DNA from: Actinomycetota bacterium | GTDB lineage: Bacteria > Actinomycetota > Thermoleophilia > RBG-16-64-13 | Reading direction: 5' to 3' | Assembly (NCBI GenBank): GCA_016278725.1 | Contig: JADQBG010000005.1 | Location: 60,781 to 124,780 of the forward strand | Length of the DNA: 64,000 nt | Shown: one piece after another, positions 25,944 to 35,379 of the stretch | Position numbering within the stretch: position 1 is the stretch's first letter | Layout of the letters: each line of letters starts with the position of its first letter | The notes under the pieces: model-generated | What the model was told of the DNA's origin: nothing | What the model saw: the letters and a program-made list of their open reading frames with translations, nothing else | Databases searched by the model: none | Made by a program: the position numbers and the translations under genes

Positions 25944-27281
25944 ATGAGAATAGGACCGCTATCCCCCTACACCCTCGAAGCTGAAGTCGCAGGGCTGCGC
26001 TTCCAGGAAGAGCGCAGCCACGAGGTGCTCGAAGTGGTCTCGACCTTGATCGCCGACGTGCGCCGCCGAGGAGACGCCGCCGTGATCGAGGCTTCGCAAA
26101 GGCTGGACTGGGCGGGAGCCTCCGCCGCGACCCTGCGGGTCCCCGAGAGCGACCTGGAGAGCGCCTTCCACGAGTTGGATTCCGATCTCGTCGCCGCTTT
26201 GGAGTTGATGCGGGACAACCTGCGCTGGTTTCACGAGAAGGAGCTGCGTCACGATTGGGAGGCCCAGGCGCCCACCGGACAGACGGTCGGGGTCCGCCAT
26301 CTGCCCGCGGAGCGGGCGGGGCTCTACGTCCCCGGCGGCCTCGCGCCTTACCCCTCCTCGGTGGTCATGAACGCGGTGCCGGCGCAGGTGGCCGGCGTGC
26401 GCGAACTGGTGATCGCCACGCCCCCCCGCCGGGACGGCTCGGTGGCCCCCGCCATTCTCGCGGCCGCTCACCTGCTGGGCATCCACCAGGTCTACCGCGT
26501 GGGCGGAGCTCAGGCCATCGCCGCGATGGCGCTGGGAACCGAAACCGTCCCGAAGTGCGACGTGGTCACGGGCCCGGGCAATGCCTACGTGGCCGAGGCC
26601 AAGCGGCAACTCTACGGAGTGGTGGGGATAGACGGAGTGACGGGGCCGAGCGAGGTGGTCGTGGTGGTGGACGAGGCCCCCGAGGCAGCTTGGGCCGCCG
26701 CGGACCTGCTGGCGCAGGCGGAGCACGGCAGCGGCGCCCTGGCCGTGCTGCTCGCGCCCAGCGAAGAGGTGGTGCGGCGCATCGAGACCGAGGTCGACCG
26801 GCTCATGCAAGACGCAGCGCGCGAACCGCATAACTCCGACGCGGAAACCCTCGAGGAGCCGGTGGCCTCCTCGGCCGGTGACGGCGAGACCATCTTTGCT
26901 TATTATCCCGAAGCGGGGGAGTCCTTCCGCGCGGTGGCCTCCGCCTTCGTCAATCTTTACGCGCCGGAGCACCTGGAGCTGCACGTGGGCGATCCTCACG
27001 GCTATCTGGATGAGTTTCGCGCCGCCGGGGCCGTCTTCCTGGGCGCGGAGACCCCGACCGCCTTCGGCGACTATGCCGCGGGCACGAACCACGTGCTTCC
27101 CACCGGCGGGGCGGCGCGCTTCGCCTCTCCGCTCTCGGTGGATACCTTTCGCCGCAAGAGCTGGCTGGTGGAGATGAATCCCGCCTCCATCGAGCGTCTG
27201 GCGCCCGCGGTCGAACTGCTGGCTGAAAGCGAGGGCTTTCACTTCCACGCGCGTTCGGCCGCCCTGCGGCGGAAGGACTGA
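25944..27281 (+). CDS. hisD: Histidinol dehydrogenase
   Basis: 445 residues from ATG with a GGAGGGAG site. 'ERAGLYVPGGLAPYPSSVVMNAVPAQVAGV', 'GPGNAYVAEAKRQLYG', 'DLLAQAEHGSGA' and 'NLYAPEHLEL' cover the zinc ligands, NAD site and catalytic Glu/His of HisD. It carries out the two-step NAD-dependent oxidation of histidinol to histidine, the last step. There is an 82-base gap after hisG with no clear promoter, so it is probably in the same transcript. A slightly long, acidic insertion lies at about 290-315. Confidence 0.95.
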   Translation: MRIGPLSPYTLEAEVAGLRFQEERSHEVLEVVSTLIADVRRRGDAAVIEASQRLDWAGASAATLRVPESDLESAFHELDSDLVAALELMRDNLRWFHEKELRHDWEAQAPTGQTVGVRHLPAERAGLYVPGGLAPYPSSVVMNAVPAQVAGVRELVIATPPRRDGSVAPAILAAAHLLGIHQVYRVGGAQAIAAMALGTETVPKCDVVTGPGNAYVAEAKRQLYGVVGIDGVTGPSEVVVVVDEAPEAAWAAADLLAQAEHGSGALAVLLAPSEEVVRRIETEVDRLMQDAAREPHNSDAETLEEPVASSAGDGETIFAYYPEAGESFRAVASAFVNLYAPEHLELHVGDPHGYLDEFRAAGAVFLGAETPTAFGDYAAGTNHVLPTGGAARFASPLSVDTFRRKSWLVEMNPASIERLAPAVELLAESEGFHFHARSAALRRKD

Positions 27282-27330
27282 CGCCGGCGCCCGCTATGGT
27301 ATTGTCGGCCGCGCCCAGGGCGGGGCGGCC

Positions 27331-27368
27331 GACCGAGAAGGCGCTCGCCGACCGAGAAGGCGCTCGCC
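27331..27368 (+). repeat. 19-bp tandem repeat, two copies, in hisD-hisB gap
   Basis: GACCGAGAAGGCGCTCGCC at 27331-27349 and again, unchanged, at 27350-27368, directly before the hisB ribosome site. Likely a recent slippage duplication. Confidence 0.9.
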
Positions 27369-27394
27369 AACCGACACGAACAAGGGGGAATCGC

Positions 27395-28012
27395 GTGGGG
27401 CCCTCAGACCGGGAAACGGGGCAGAGCCGGAGGAGCGCGCTCGTCGAGCGCGAGACCACCGAGACCAAGATCAGCCTGCGGCTGACTCTCGAAGGCACGG
27501 GAGAGGCCCGGGTGTCCACGGGAATCGGCTTCTTCGATCACATGCTGGACCTTATGGCCCGCCACGGTGGCTTCGACCTGGACCTGGAGGCCGAGGGCGA
27601 CCTGGAGACCGGCCCCCACCACACGGTGGAAGACGTGGCCATCTGCCTGGGGCAGGCCCTGGAGCAGGCCTGGGGCGACAAGCGGGGGGTCAACCGCTAC
27701 TCCTCGATCCATCTGCCCATGGACGAAGCGCTCGTGCTGGTGGTGCTCGATCTGTCCGGCCGGCCGCTCCTGGTGTCGGACGTGGCCTTGCCCGCCGGGA
27801 GCATAGGCGGCTTCGACACCGATCTGCTTCAGGAGTTTCTGCAGGCCCTGGTGAACCACGCCCGAATGACGCTGCACGTCCGCTCGTTGAGCGGTACCAA
27901 TGCCCATCATCTGGTCGAGGCGGTGTTCAAGGGATTGGGGCGGGCCCTTGCCGAAGCCGCCAGGGTTTCGTCGCCGGCCGGCGGGGTGCCTTCCACCAAA
28001 GGCGTGCTCTAG
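27395..28012 (+). CDS. hisB: Imidazoleglycerol-phosphate dehydratase
   Basis: 205 residues from GTG at 27395, chosen because AAGGGGGAA lies just upstream and the region before it is a tandem repeat. 'GIGFFDHMLDLMARHG', 'HHTVEDVAI' and 'GTNAHHLVEAVFK' supply the manganese-binding histidines. It dehydrates IGP to imidazole-acetol phosphate. This is the monofunctional form, without the HisB phosphatase domain; the phosphatase (HisN or HisK) must be elsewhere. Confidence 0.95.
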   Translation: MGPSDRETGQSRRSALVERETTETKISLRLTLEGTGEARVSTGIGFFDHMLDLMARHGGFDLDLEAEGDLETGPHHTVEDVAICLGQALEQAWGDKRGVNRYSSIHLPMDEALVLVVLDLSGRPLLVSDVALPAGSIGGFDTDLLQEFLQALVNHARMTLHVRSLSGTNAHHLVEAVFKGLGRALAEAARVSSPAGGVPSTKGVL

Positions 28013-28036
28013 CATCGTGGCGGCGGTCGGCGGGCG

Positions 28037-28657
28037 ATGATCTACATTCTCGACTACGGGTCCGGCAACCTGCGTTCGGTGCAGAAGGCCTTCGAGGCGG
28101 TGGACGTCGTGGCCGAGGTGGGGGCCGATCCGGCTCGGGCGCGCTCCGCGGACGGGCTGGTGCTTCCCGGGGTGGGGGCGTTCGGCCACGCGATGGCAGA
28201 GCTCGCCGGCCGGGGCCTCGTCGATCTGATCGAGGAACGGATCCGGGCCGGGGTTCCCTTTCTCGGGGTCTGCCTGGGGCTCCAGTTGCTGTTCGAGGAG
28301 AGCGAAGAGAGTCCCGGCGTCCAGGGGCTGGGGATCGTCCCCGGCCGCGTCACCCGGCTGCCGGACCGGGTCAAAGTGCCCCACATGGGCTGGAACCAGA
28401 TCGAGATCATGCAGGACTCGCCGCTTCTTGACGGCGTTCCCGATCACAGCGCCTTCTACTTCGTCCACGGCTTCGTGGGCGTGCCGACGTTCCCGGCCTA
28501 CGTGCTCACCACGACGGACTACGACGACCTCACCTTTGTCTCGTCCATCCAACGGGAGAACGTGGCCGCTTTTCAATTTCATCCGGAGAAATCGAGCGAG
28601 CTGGGCCTGAAGCTCTACCGCAACTTCGCCAGGTGGGTCTACGGGAGGGAGCGATGA
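28037..28657 (+). CDS. hisH: Imidazole glycerol phosphate synthase, glutaminase subunit
   Basis: 206 residues. Class I glutamine amidotransferase: nucleophile Cys79 in '[12 protein letters not shown]' and the His-Glu pair in 'FQFHPEKS'. '[12 protein letters not shown]' at the N-terminus is typical of HisH. Supplies ammonia to HisF. It overlaps hisA by 4 bases (ATGA). Confidence 0.95.
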   Translation: MIYILDYGSGNLRSVQKAFEAVDVVAEVGADPARARSADGLVLPGVGAFGHAMAELAGRGLVDLIEERIRAGVPFLGVCLGLQLLFEESEESPGVQGLGIVPGRVTRLPDRVKVPHMGWNQIEIMQDSPLLDGVPDHSAFYFVHGFVGVPTFPAYVLTTTDYDDLTFVSSIQRENVAAFQFHPEKSSELGLKLYRNFARWVYGRER

Positions 28658-29385
28658 GACTCTTTCCGGCGATCGACATCCAGGGGGGCCGAGCGGTCCG
28701 CCTGCGGCGCGGGGACTTTCGGGACGAGACCGTTTTCGGCGCCGACCCCATCGCCATCGCCCGGCGCTGGGAACAGGAAGGCGCTCGGCAACTGCACGTG
28801 GTCGACCTGGACGGCGCCCGCGAAGGCCGGCCGCACAACCTGGACTACGTTAGCCGGCTCGTGCGGGACGTGCGCATACCCGTGCAGTTTGGCGGTGGAG
28901 TGCGCGACGCCTCGGCGCTGGAGGCGGTGAAGGCCGCGGGAGTCGCGCGCCTGGTGATCGGCACCGCGGCCCTGGACGATCCCGAGTTTCTGCAGTCCGC
29001 ACTCGAGTCGTGGGGAGAACGGCTGGTGGTGGCGCTCGACGCCGAGGGGGGCCGGGTCAAGACCCACGGTTGGCAGGAGGCCAGTGGGCGCAGAGCGATT
29101 GACGAGGCCGACCGCCTGGCCGAGTTGGGGGTGCGTGAGATCATCTATACCGACATCGCCCGCGACGGGATGCTCAAAGGCGTCAACCTCGAGGAACTGC
29201 GGGACCTGGCCTACGGCGCCAGCCTGGAGGTGATCGCCTCGGGGGGAGTCACCCGGCTGGACGATCTGCGCCTGCTGCGCCGGCTGGAGCCCTTGGGCGT
29301 GACCGGCGTCATCGTGGGCCGCGCCCTCTATGAGGGCAACTTCACCATCGGCGAGGCTCTCGCGGCGCTCGAGAACCCCGAGTAA
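28654..29385 (+). CDS. hisA: Phosphoribosylformimino-AICAR-phosphate isomerase
   Basis: 243 residues from the ATG overlapping the hisH stop. TIM barrel with catalytic Asp8 in '[14 protein letters not shown]', the phosphate-binding 'FGGGVRD' and '[11 protein letters not shown]', and the second acid in '[10 protein letters not shown]'. It converts ProFAR to PRFAR, an Amadori isomerisation. In actinobacteria a related enzyme (PriA) also serves tryptophan synthesis as TrpF; sequence alone does not decide this here. Confidence 0.94.
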   Translation: MRLFPAIDIQGGRAVRLRRGDFRDETVFGADPIAIARRWEQEGARQLHVVDLDGAREGRPHNLDYVSRLVRDVRIPVQFGGGVRDASALEAVKAAGVARLVIGTAALDDPEFLQSALESWGERLVVALDAEGGRVKTHGWQEASGRRAIDEADRLAELGVREIIYTDIARDGMLKGVNLEELRDLAYGASLEVIASGGVTRLDDLRLLRRLEPLGVTGVIVGRALYEGNFTIGEALAALENPE

Positions 29386-29410
29386 CCGCCACACCGGGGA
29401 GATAGGTAAC

Positions 29411-30178
29411 TTGCTGCTCAAGAGGATCATTCCCTGCCTCGACGTCGACCGGGGCCGCGTGGTCAAGGGCACCAACTTCGTGGACATCCGCGATGCGGGC
29501 GACCCCGTGGAACTGGCGTCCAGATACGACCGGGAGGGGGCCGACGAACTGGTCTTCCTCGACATCACGGCGACCCACGAGAAGCGGGACACCATGGTGG
29601 AGCTCGCCCGGCGCTGCGCCGAAGAGCTCTTCGTGCCCTTCACCATCGGCGGCGGCATCAGCGACGTGGATCATGTGCGGGCCCTGCTGGCGGCCGGCGC
29701 CGACAAGGTCAGCCTGAATTCGGCCCCGCTGCGCGATCCCGCCCTGATAAGCAGCTGCGCCGAGCGCTTCGGTTCGCAGTGCGTGGTCCTGGCCATCGAC
29801 GCCAAGCGCGTGCCGGGGGAGGGCGAACCTCGCTGGGAGGCCTACGTCAACGGCGGGCGTCTGCCCACCGGGCGTGACGCGGTGGAGTGGGCGGTGGAGG
29901 CCGTGGGCCGGGGCGCCGGCGAGGTCCTCCTCACCTCCATGGACCGCGACGGGACCAAGGACGGCTACGATCTCGAGCTGACGGCCGCCGTTTCCTCCGC
30001 GGTCAATGTGCCCGTCATCGCGAGCGGTGGGGCGGGCAGCCTGGAGCACCTGGCGGAGGTCATCCTGAGCGCCGGTGCGGACGCGGTGCTGGCCGCCTCC
30101 ATCTTTCACTTCGGCGAGTTCACCATTCACGGCGCCAAGGACTATCTGTACACCCGGGGTATTCCGGTCCGCCTCTAG
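29411..30178 (+). CDS. hisF: Imidazole glycerol phosphate synthase, cyclase subunit
   Basis: 255 residues from TTG at 29411, with GATAGG just upstream, giving the usual start '[20 protein letters not shown]' (catalytic Asp11). 'IGGGISDV', '[10 protein letters not shown]', the second acid in '[14 protein letters not shown]' and '[11 protein letters not shown]' complete the HisF set. With HisH it forms IGP and AICAR. Last his gene here; hisI, hisE and hisC are not in the window. Confidence 0.95.
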   Translation: MLLKRIIPCLDVDRGRVVKGTNFVDIRDAGDPVELASRYDREGADELVFLDITATHEKRDTMVELARRCAEELFVPFTIGGGISDVDHVRALLAAGADKVSLNSAPLRDPALISSCAERFGSQCVVLAIDAKRVPGEGEPRWEAYVNGGRLPTGRDAVEWAVEAVGRGAGEVLLTSMDRDGTKDGYDLELTAAVSSAVNVPVIASGGAGSLEHLAEVILSAGADAVLAASIFHFGEFTIHGAKDYLYTRGIPVRL

Positions 30179-30182
30179 CGCC

Positions 30183-30950
30183 ATGCGCCTGCCGGTTCTC
30201 ATTCTGGTTCTCATGCTGCTGCTCTCGCTGGGGATTTCCGGGTGCCAGGCGCAGGTCACGGCCCTGACCACCATCGAGGATGACGGCTCCGGTTCGAGCA
30301 GCCTACGGCTCTCGGTGGGACCCGAACTGGCAGAACTGCTGGAGGAAGGCGGGGCGGGGAGGGACATCTTCGAACCCATCTCAGAGGGGCTGGAGGGGTG
30401 GAAGGTCGAATCCGGCCGGGAGCCGGACGGCACCCGTTGGCTGCACGCCACCCGCGAATTCGACTCTCTGCAGGAGCTTCGCGGGCGGGAGGGAGACGCC
30501 TCCGCGGCCTCCGCCGCCTTCGCGGCCTCCGACGCCTCCGACGGGGGGCCCGGCCGCGTGGGGGTCTCTCCATTGCTCGATTGGGTCCGGATCTGGACCA
30601 CGAGTGATCCCTTCACCGAGCGCTTCCACTTCGAGGCCCAGATGGACGTGGCCGGAGCGGTGGGCGAGATCGCCGCGGGCACGCCGGAACTCGGCCAGCT
30701 GGAGACATACCGGGATGCCCTGGTGGTGGAGCAGAGACTACGTCTTCCTGGGAGTCTCCGGGAGCACAACGCGGACGAGGTGCTCGACGGAGAACTGGTG
30801 TGGCGTCCCGATTTGCAGGGCCCGGCCACGCTGCGCGCCGTCAGTGAACGCTACCGTTGGGAATGGCTGGCGCCGCTGGTGGCCCTCGCGATCGTCAACC
30901 TGATGGCGGTGGGGGCGGTGGCATACCGGGTGTTGGCGGCCCGCAGGTAG
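30183..30950 (+). CDS. Membrane-anchored lipoprotein, LppM-like
   Basis: 255 residues from ATG 4 bases after hisF. Signal peptide with lipobox LGISGC, a soluble domain of about 190 residues beginning 'QVTALTTIEDDGSGSSSLRLSVG', and a C-terminal transmembrane helix (about 225-247) followed by Arg-rich end. The lipid anchor, beta-rich domain and single C-terminal helix recall the LppM/DUF3153 type of actinobacterial envelope proteins; the match is structural impression only. A stretch of Ala, Ser and Asp (about 103-122) is low-complexity. Its position after hisF is probably simple operon packing. Confidence 0.7.
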   Translation: MRLPVLILVLMLLLSLGISGCQAQVTALTTIEDDGSGSSSLRLSVGPELAELLEEGGAGRDIFEPISEGLEGWKVESGREPDGTRWLHATREFDSLQELRGREGDASAASAAFAASDASDGGPGRVGVSPLLDWVRIWTTSDPFTERFHFEAQMDVAGAVGEIAAGTPELGQLETYRDALVVEQRLRLPGSLREHNADEVLDGELVWRPDLQGPATLRAVSERYRWEWLAPLVALAIVNLMAVGAVAYRVLAARR

Positions 30951-30962
30951 CCCAAAGCGGGG

Positions 30963-32261
30963 TCAGCCCGTCCAGGCGCCGCGGGTGAAGCGCACACCGT
31001 TGGTGATCGCCCGGACCAGCATGAGCACCCCCAGGCCGATCCAGATGCCGCGCACTCCCCAGTCAAGCGGCAGGGCGGCCAGCACCACGGGCACCGCTGC
31101 GGCGGCGCTCAAGATCATTCCCCGGGCGAGGAAGCGGGTGTCCGAGGCGCCGATCAAGACCCCATCCAGCACGAAGACGTAACCGTTCAGCGGCTGGAAG
31201 AGGACCACGAAGGGAAAGACCGAAGCGACCGTGGCCAGCACCTCTGCGTCCGAGGTGAATATACGGGGAAGGGCATCGCGCCCCAGCCAATACGCGCCTC
31301 CGAGGAGGATGCCAAAAAGGACCCCCCACCAGGTAAGCCGTCGGGCGATCTGCCGCGCCTCGGTGGTTCGGCCCATGCCGAGAGAGCGCCCGATCAGGGC
31401 CTGTCCGGCGATGGCCAGCGAGTCCATCACCATGGCGAGAAACATCCACAACTCGATGGCCACCTGGTGACCGGCAATGACGTTGGTTCCCATCCTGGTG
31501 GCCACCGCGGTCGAGGCAACGAAAGTGCCGTGCAGCGAGGCCGTGCGCACGAGCAGGTCGCGGCTCAGGCTCAGTAGACCGCGAACCTCGCCCCAGCGGG
31601 GCCTGATCGAGGCGGGCAGGCCGATGCCGCGCAGGCGCCGCAATCCGTAGTGTACGAAGAACAGACCGGCCAGTCCCTGGGCTGCGACCGTAGCGATCGC
31701 GGCTCCGCGTATCCCCTGGCCCAGGGGATAGATCAACAGATAGCCGAGGCCCGCGTTCAGCAGGTTGGCGAACACCGTGATGTAGAGGGGGGTTCGGGTA
31801 TCCTGCAGGCCGCGAAACAGTCCATGGCCGACCAGGGTGACCAGGAGCGGAGTCAGCGCGAGAATCCGGATGCGGTAGTAGACCAGGAAGAGGCTCAGCA
31901 CCTCGCCCTCGGCACCCAGGGCACGGCCCAGAGGCCGCGAGGCCAGCAGTCCCAACCCGCTGAACGCAACTCCCAGCAGCAGGGCGAGCCAAACCGCGTT
32001 CAGGGTGTGGCGTACGGCGCGCTCCGGCTGATCGGCGGCGAGGTCTCGCGCCACGGGGCCGGTGGTGCCGTAGGCCAGGAAGTTGAAGACGACGAAGGCA
32101 AGATTGAAGGCGACGACCGCCACACCCAGGGCCGCCAGTGGAGCGGCGCCCAGATGCCCGACCAGCGCCGTGTCGACCATTGAGAGGAGCGGATCGGCCG
32201 CCAGCGCGCCGAGCGCGGGGACGGCCAAACCAAGGATGCGGCGGTCTAGGCTCGTTTGCAC
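30963..32261 (-). CDS. MATE-family (DinF-like) efflux protein
   Basis: 432 residues with twelve predicted transmembrane helices. 'ILGLAVPALGALAADPLLSMVDTALVGHLGAAPLAALGVA' is the typical DinF/MATE opening, and the second half repeats the fold. Exports cationic drugs or metabolites with Na+ or H+ antiport. The DinF subgroup is often linked to oxidative or DNA-damage stress. It converges with the lipoprotein gene (12-base gap) and stands after the ADP-ribosylglycohydrolase gene on the same strand. Confidence 0.9.
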   Translation of the reverse strand: MQTSLDRRILGLAVPALGALAADPLLSMVDTALVGHLGAAPLAALGVAVVAFNLAFVVFNFLAYGTTGPVARDLAADQPERAVRHTLNAVWLALLLGVAFSGLGLLASRPLGRALGAEGEVLSLFLVYYRIRILALTPLLVTLVGHGLFRGLQDTRTPLYITVFANLLNAGLGYLLIYPLGQGIRGAAIATVAAQGLAGLFFVHYGLRRLRGIGLPASIRPRWGEVRGLLSLSRDLLVRTASLHGTFVASTAVATRMGTNVIAGHQVAIELWMFLAMVMDSLAIAGQALIGRSLGMGRTTEARQIARRLTWWGVLFGILLGGAYWLGRDALPRIFTSDAEVLATVASVFPFVVLFQPLNGYVFVLDGVLIGASDTRFLARGMILSAAAAVPVVLAALPLDWGVRGIWIGLGVLMLVRAITNGVRFTRGAWTG

Positions 32262-32318
32262 GGCCCGATGCTACCACCGCTCCGCGCGGGGTGAGCCTGG
32301 GCTCGCAGTGGTCTCGGG

Positions 32319-33494
32319 CTAGCCGAACTCGCCTGGAGCGGATTCGCCCGTATCCCGACCGCCGGTTTCGGGGGTCTCGTCCTCCGCGCAGGGATCGGGT
32401 CGGCCACTGAAGTGTTCCAGCCACACCAGGAAGAGATCGTCGGCCAGCCCCAGCAGGTACTCGCGGCCGCGCGCACCGCCCTCCAGACCCGATATCCACC
32501 TTTCGGGAATGGCCGTGAGACCCATGTAAGCGCCGGCGAGCGCGCCGGTCATCGCCGCCAGGGTATCGGTGTCGCCCCCGAGAGATATCGTCCGCACCAA
32601 CCCCAATTCGAGCGACCCGCGGTAGGCGAGGAACAGGTAGATGGAAGTGGGAACGGATTGGAAGGAGCGCGAGTCGTTCCCGAGGACGGCGCCCACCTCC
32701 TGCGCCCACTCGAGGACCTCGTCAGGATCGGCTCCCTCTCCCGGGGGGTCCAACCGTTCGAGCACGTGGCCCACGGTTTCCAGGCGTTCCACGAACAGGG
32801 ACTCCTGCGGTTCCAGGCGATCCACCAAGGTGGAGAGGAAGCTGGCCTCGTCGAAGGTGTTCGGACCCCGCACCCCCCAGCGCAGAGCCAGGGCGACCGC
32901 CAGAGCCTGAACCGCGGCTCCTCCCTGTCCGAGCGGATGCGAATGGGTGACCTGACTGGACTTGCGGGCCGCTTCGACCAGCAGTCCCAGGTTCTCATGG
33001 TAGAGGAGCCCCACCGGCGCGGCCCGCATTGCGGATGCATTGCCGAAGGAGCCCACCCCAAAAACGCTCTTGCCGGCCTGATCCCAAGGAACGCCTCGGG
33101 AAAGCCGGTGGAGGGCCTCTCTGGTTCCCGCCCCGTAGCCGCGCTCCGGCTCGAAACGCTCGACGAACCGGCGCGCCAGATCGGGCCCGGAAAGACAATG
33201 GCAGGCCACCAGTGATTCGGCCACGACCATCATCATCTGCGTGTCGTCCGTATAGGTGCCGGCGCCAAGGCGCGCCGGCAGGAATTCCCGCACCTCGCCG
33301 TGACGTTCGGCTATCTCCTGGACGGAACTGCCCTCCACGGGCATGCCCAAGGCGTCGCCGATCATGGACCCGAGCATCGAGCCGATGAAGCCCGAGCGCA
33401 CCCGTTCCGTCACGGCCCCCACGGGGTCACCGTCCCAGGTGGGGGGCGCGTCTTTCAGCGCGGCGTTCTTGGCTTTGGAGCTGACCTGGTTCAT
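32319..33494 (-). CDS. ADP-ribosylglycohydrolase (DraG-like)
   Basis: 391 residues from ATG at 33494; the frame continues upstream but with non-conserved repeats. The dinuclear Mg ligands are visible: 'GDALGMPVEG', 'TYTDDTQMMM' and 'LGGDTDTLAAMTGALAGA'. Members of this family remove ADP-ribose from proteins (as DraG does for dinitrogenase reductase), from acetyl-ADP-ribose or from DNA. No ART or nitrogenase gene is near, so the target is unknown. The C-terminal end is acidic and not part of the fold. Confidence 0.9.
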   Translation of the reverse strand: MNQVSSKAKNAALKDAPPTWDGDPVGAVTERVRSGFIGSMLGSMIGDALGMPVEGSSVQEIAERHGEVREFLPARLGAGTYTDDTQMMMVVAESLVACHCLSGPDLARRFVERFEPERGYGAGTREALHRLSRGVPWDQAGKSVFGVGSFGNASAMRAAPVGLLYHENLGLLVEAARKSSQVTHSHPLGQGGAAVQALAVALALRWGVRGPNTFDEASFLSTLVDRLEPQESLFVERLETVGHVLERLDPPGEGADPDEVLEWAQEVGAVLGNDSRSFQSVPTSIYLFLAYRGSLELGLVRTISLGGDTDTLAAMTGALAGAYMGLTAIPERWISGLEGGARGREYLLGLADDLFLVWLEHFSGRPDPCAEDETPETGGRDTGESAPGEFG

Positions 33495-33908
33495 CGCTGC
33501 CAGTCTACCGTAGCGCGGCCGGGGATAATCCCGAGACTCATTCGGTCTGAGTGCGTCGCCAGCCTGGCGAGACGGGGGCGGCTCCCGCCGTCCAGCGGGC
33601 GGCGGGGCGTACGAATTGCGTTTGCCTGCTGGCGGAGCGCAGCCCGTCGCCACCGCACCGGCTCCCACCGCGCAGGCCCCCACCGCGCAGGCCTCCGGCG
33701 CCGCCCCCCGCGAAACCCCCCTTAACCTCAAGCCGGGGCTTAGGCTCTGGCGCGGGTATCCGCGGGCGTATTCTGTCACCGGACTGGGTACTTACTGCGG
33801 TGGCGAGCCAAATCCCGTCCGTGTTGCGCTGCTCTCGATTCGGGGTGAGAGGTTAAGCCTAGGAACACGGACCGTGCCGAGTACGACCAAGCGGATCAGG
33901 AGGTATGT
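33495..33908. other. Intergenic region of 414 bases between divergent genes
   Basis: No convincing gene. A frame here begins as Ala/Pro/Thr repeats and runs into the next gene out of frame, which looks like GC-rich noise. Small direct repeats (CACCGCGCAGGCC twice near 33667-33694) are present. Two AT-richer motifs, CTTAACCTCAAGCC (about 33720) and AGGTTAAGCCTAGG (about 33849), are near-complementary and could be operator half sites for the divergent genes. Promoters for both flanking genes must lie here, but I see no clear -35/-10 pair. Confidence 0.4.
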
Positions 33909-35060
33909 GTGGACCTGCGAAAGGTGCCCTACGAAGAGATAGCGGGCCTGCGGGAAGAGAGACTGGAATCCTTCCAAACGCAGCTTTTCCCCAACTTCCA
34001 TATGCATCTGGCTCAGCACGCCGAGCCCTTCGCCATCACGGAGGGCGAAGAAACCGTAGGGTACACCCTGCTGCTCTTCGACCGGCACGAGGACCATGAG
34101 CACGTCACCCTGATCGAACTCTACCTGACCCCGGCTCATCGCGACCGCTACGAAGATGCGGTCGATCTGATCCGCGAGCGTTACGAGCCCCGCGCCTTCC
34201 TGGTTAGGACGGACGATTGCGGCTTCGAGACCGCCCTCATCGCCTACGGTTTTCCCATGGAGATGAGCATGAGCGTGATGGTGTCGCGGACCACCGCCGC
34301 CCCCGGTGCCGCCGATAATCTCGACCTGGTGCCGCTGGACTACCCGCACCTCCGGTTGGCTCACGACCTCTACTCGCATGCGCGAGGGCTGCAGGAAACG
34401 CCGACGATCGGCGAGCTGGAAGCGGCTATGGAGGAGGACCTCATCTGGGTGATCACCCAGGACCGTCATCCGGTGGGCCTGGTGATCCGGGAAGAGAGCG
34501 AAGGGCGTCGCTACGGACTGCTGGACATCCTGGCGCCGCATGTCTCCGACGAGAGACAGGTTTGGGCATTGAAGACCGCCGGGCGGCAGTTCGAGGAGCA
34601 GGGGCTTATTCCGGCCGCCGTGGTGGACGGCAGGAGCGTGCGCAAGATAGCCGTGTTCCGGGCAGCCGACTACTTCACCGCGGTTAGTTATCTGGTCTTC
34701 TACGATCCCGACGCCGGACGGCCGCACGTACCGGTGATCGACCGTGACGAACTCAAGGGTCTCATAGAGGCGGGCGGCGACCTGCTCATACTCGACGTGA
34801 TGGGCAGGGATCATTGGGAGCGCGGCCACCTGCCCGGGGCGGAATGGATCGACTATCGCAATCTGAGCCGCGAGTCGCGCGACCGGCTCAAGGACAAAGA
34901 CCAGCCGATCGTGGTCTACTGCAATGACTACACCTGAGAGGCCAGTGCGATCGCAGCAGATAAGCTGCGAAGGCTGGGCTACACGGATGTCAGAGATTAC
35001 GCGGGAGGCATCGACGAATGGGTCGAGGCCGACCTGCCGATCGAGTACGAGGAGGAATAA
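33909..35060 (+). CDS. Selenocysteine rhodanese with N-terminal GNAT-like domains
   Basis: Starts at GTG 33909 (AGGAGG upstream). The frame meets TGA at 34935-34937 and continues in frame for 40 codons to TAA at 35058. With UGA read as selenocysteine the protein has 383 residues and Sec343. Residues about 1-265 look like two degenerate GNAT acetyltransferase folds. Residues about 275-383 are a complete single-domain rhodanese: 'LLILDVMGRDHWERGHLPGA', catalytic loop 'VVYCNDYTU' (Cys338, Sec343), then after the UGA 'AADKLRRLGYTDVRDYAGGIDEW', the obligatory rhodanese C-terminal half. Stopping at UGA would delete that half. A SECIS-like hairpin follows. Probable sulfur or selenium transfer or redox role. 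Confidence 0.85.
34938..34970 (+). promoter_or_regulatory. SECIS-like element of the rhodanese gene
   Basis: TCGCAGC (34951-34957), loop AGATAA, GCTGCGA (34964-34970): seven perfect pairs. The loop starts 20 bases after the UGA and has G in its second position, fitting bacterial SECIS rules. The spacing is identical to that in selD. Confidence 0.75.
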
Positions 35061-35375
35061 GTGGGACTGTTCGAGCGCATGATGGGGGCCCCGGCGGAAC
35101 GGAAGGTGGTGCTCTACAGCAGCCCGACCTGCCTCGACTGCCAGGCGGCCAAGCGCTTCTTCACCCTGCACGACGTGGAGATGACAGTGAAGGACGTGTC
35201 CGAGGAGGCAGTAAGACGCGAGATGGAGGGCACCTTCGGCAGAGTGGCCGCTCCGGCGATCGTCGTGGGCAAGCGGGTGTTCTGGGGTTTCGAGGATAAC
35301 GCTCAGGACATCGCCGATTCGCTGGGCATCGGTGCCGGGGGCGAGGCGCCGGTCCCGCAGAAAGAGCGGGCTTGA
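35061..35375 (+). CDS. Glutaredoxin-like thiol-disulfide protein
   Basis: 104 residues from GTG that abuts the TAA of the selenorhodanese (no gap), so the two are translationally linked. Thioredoxin fold with the redox motif CLDC in 'LYSSPTCLDCQAAKRFF', the cis-Pro in 'AAPAIVVGK' and 'VFWGFEDN' typical of glutaredoxin/NrdH-like miniproteins. It could reduce, or be reduced by, the Cys-Sec pair of the neighbouring rhodanese. The C-terminal 15 residues are disordered. The presence of an abutting gene downstream of the TAA also supports the longer rhodanese reading frame. Confidence 0.85.
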   Translation: MGLFERMMGAPAERKVVLYSSPTCLDCQAAKRFFTLHDVEMTVKDVSEEAVRREMEGTFGRVAAPAIVVGKRVFWGFEDNAQDIADSLGIGAGGEAPVPQKERA

Positions 35376-35379
35376 GCCG

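Noticed and set aside
33616..33942. Open frame of 108 codons in the 414-base gap before the rhodanese gene
   Set aside because: Ala/Pro/Thr repeats, no ribosome site, overlaps the rhodanese start out of frame; typical GC noise.
34935..34937. UGA in the rhodanese gene as a nonsense mutation or pseudogene
   Set aside because: The downstream half of the domain is intact, a SECIS-like hairpin is at the right distance, the next gene starts at the later TAA, and selD in the same window is also a Sec gene.
35332..35379. Upstream start of the methyltransferase inside the glutaredoxin-like gene
   Set aside because: The extra residues are Arg-rich shadow of the glutaredoxin-like coding end and not part of the fold; GTG 35380 fits the spacing.
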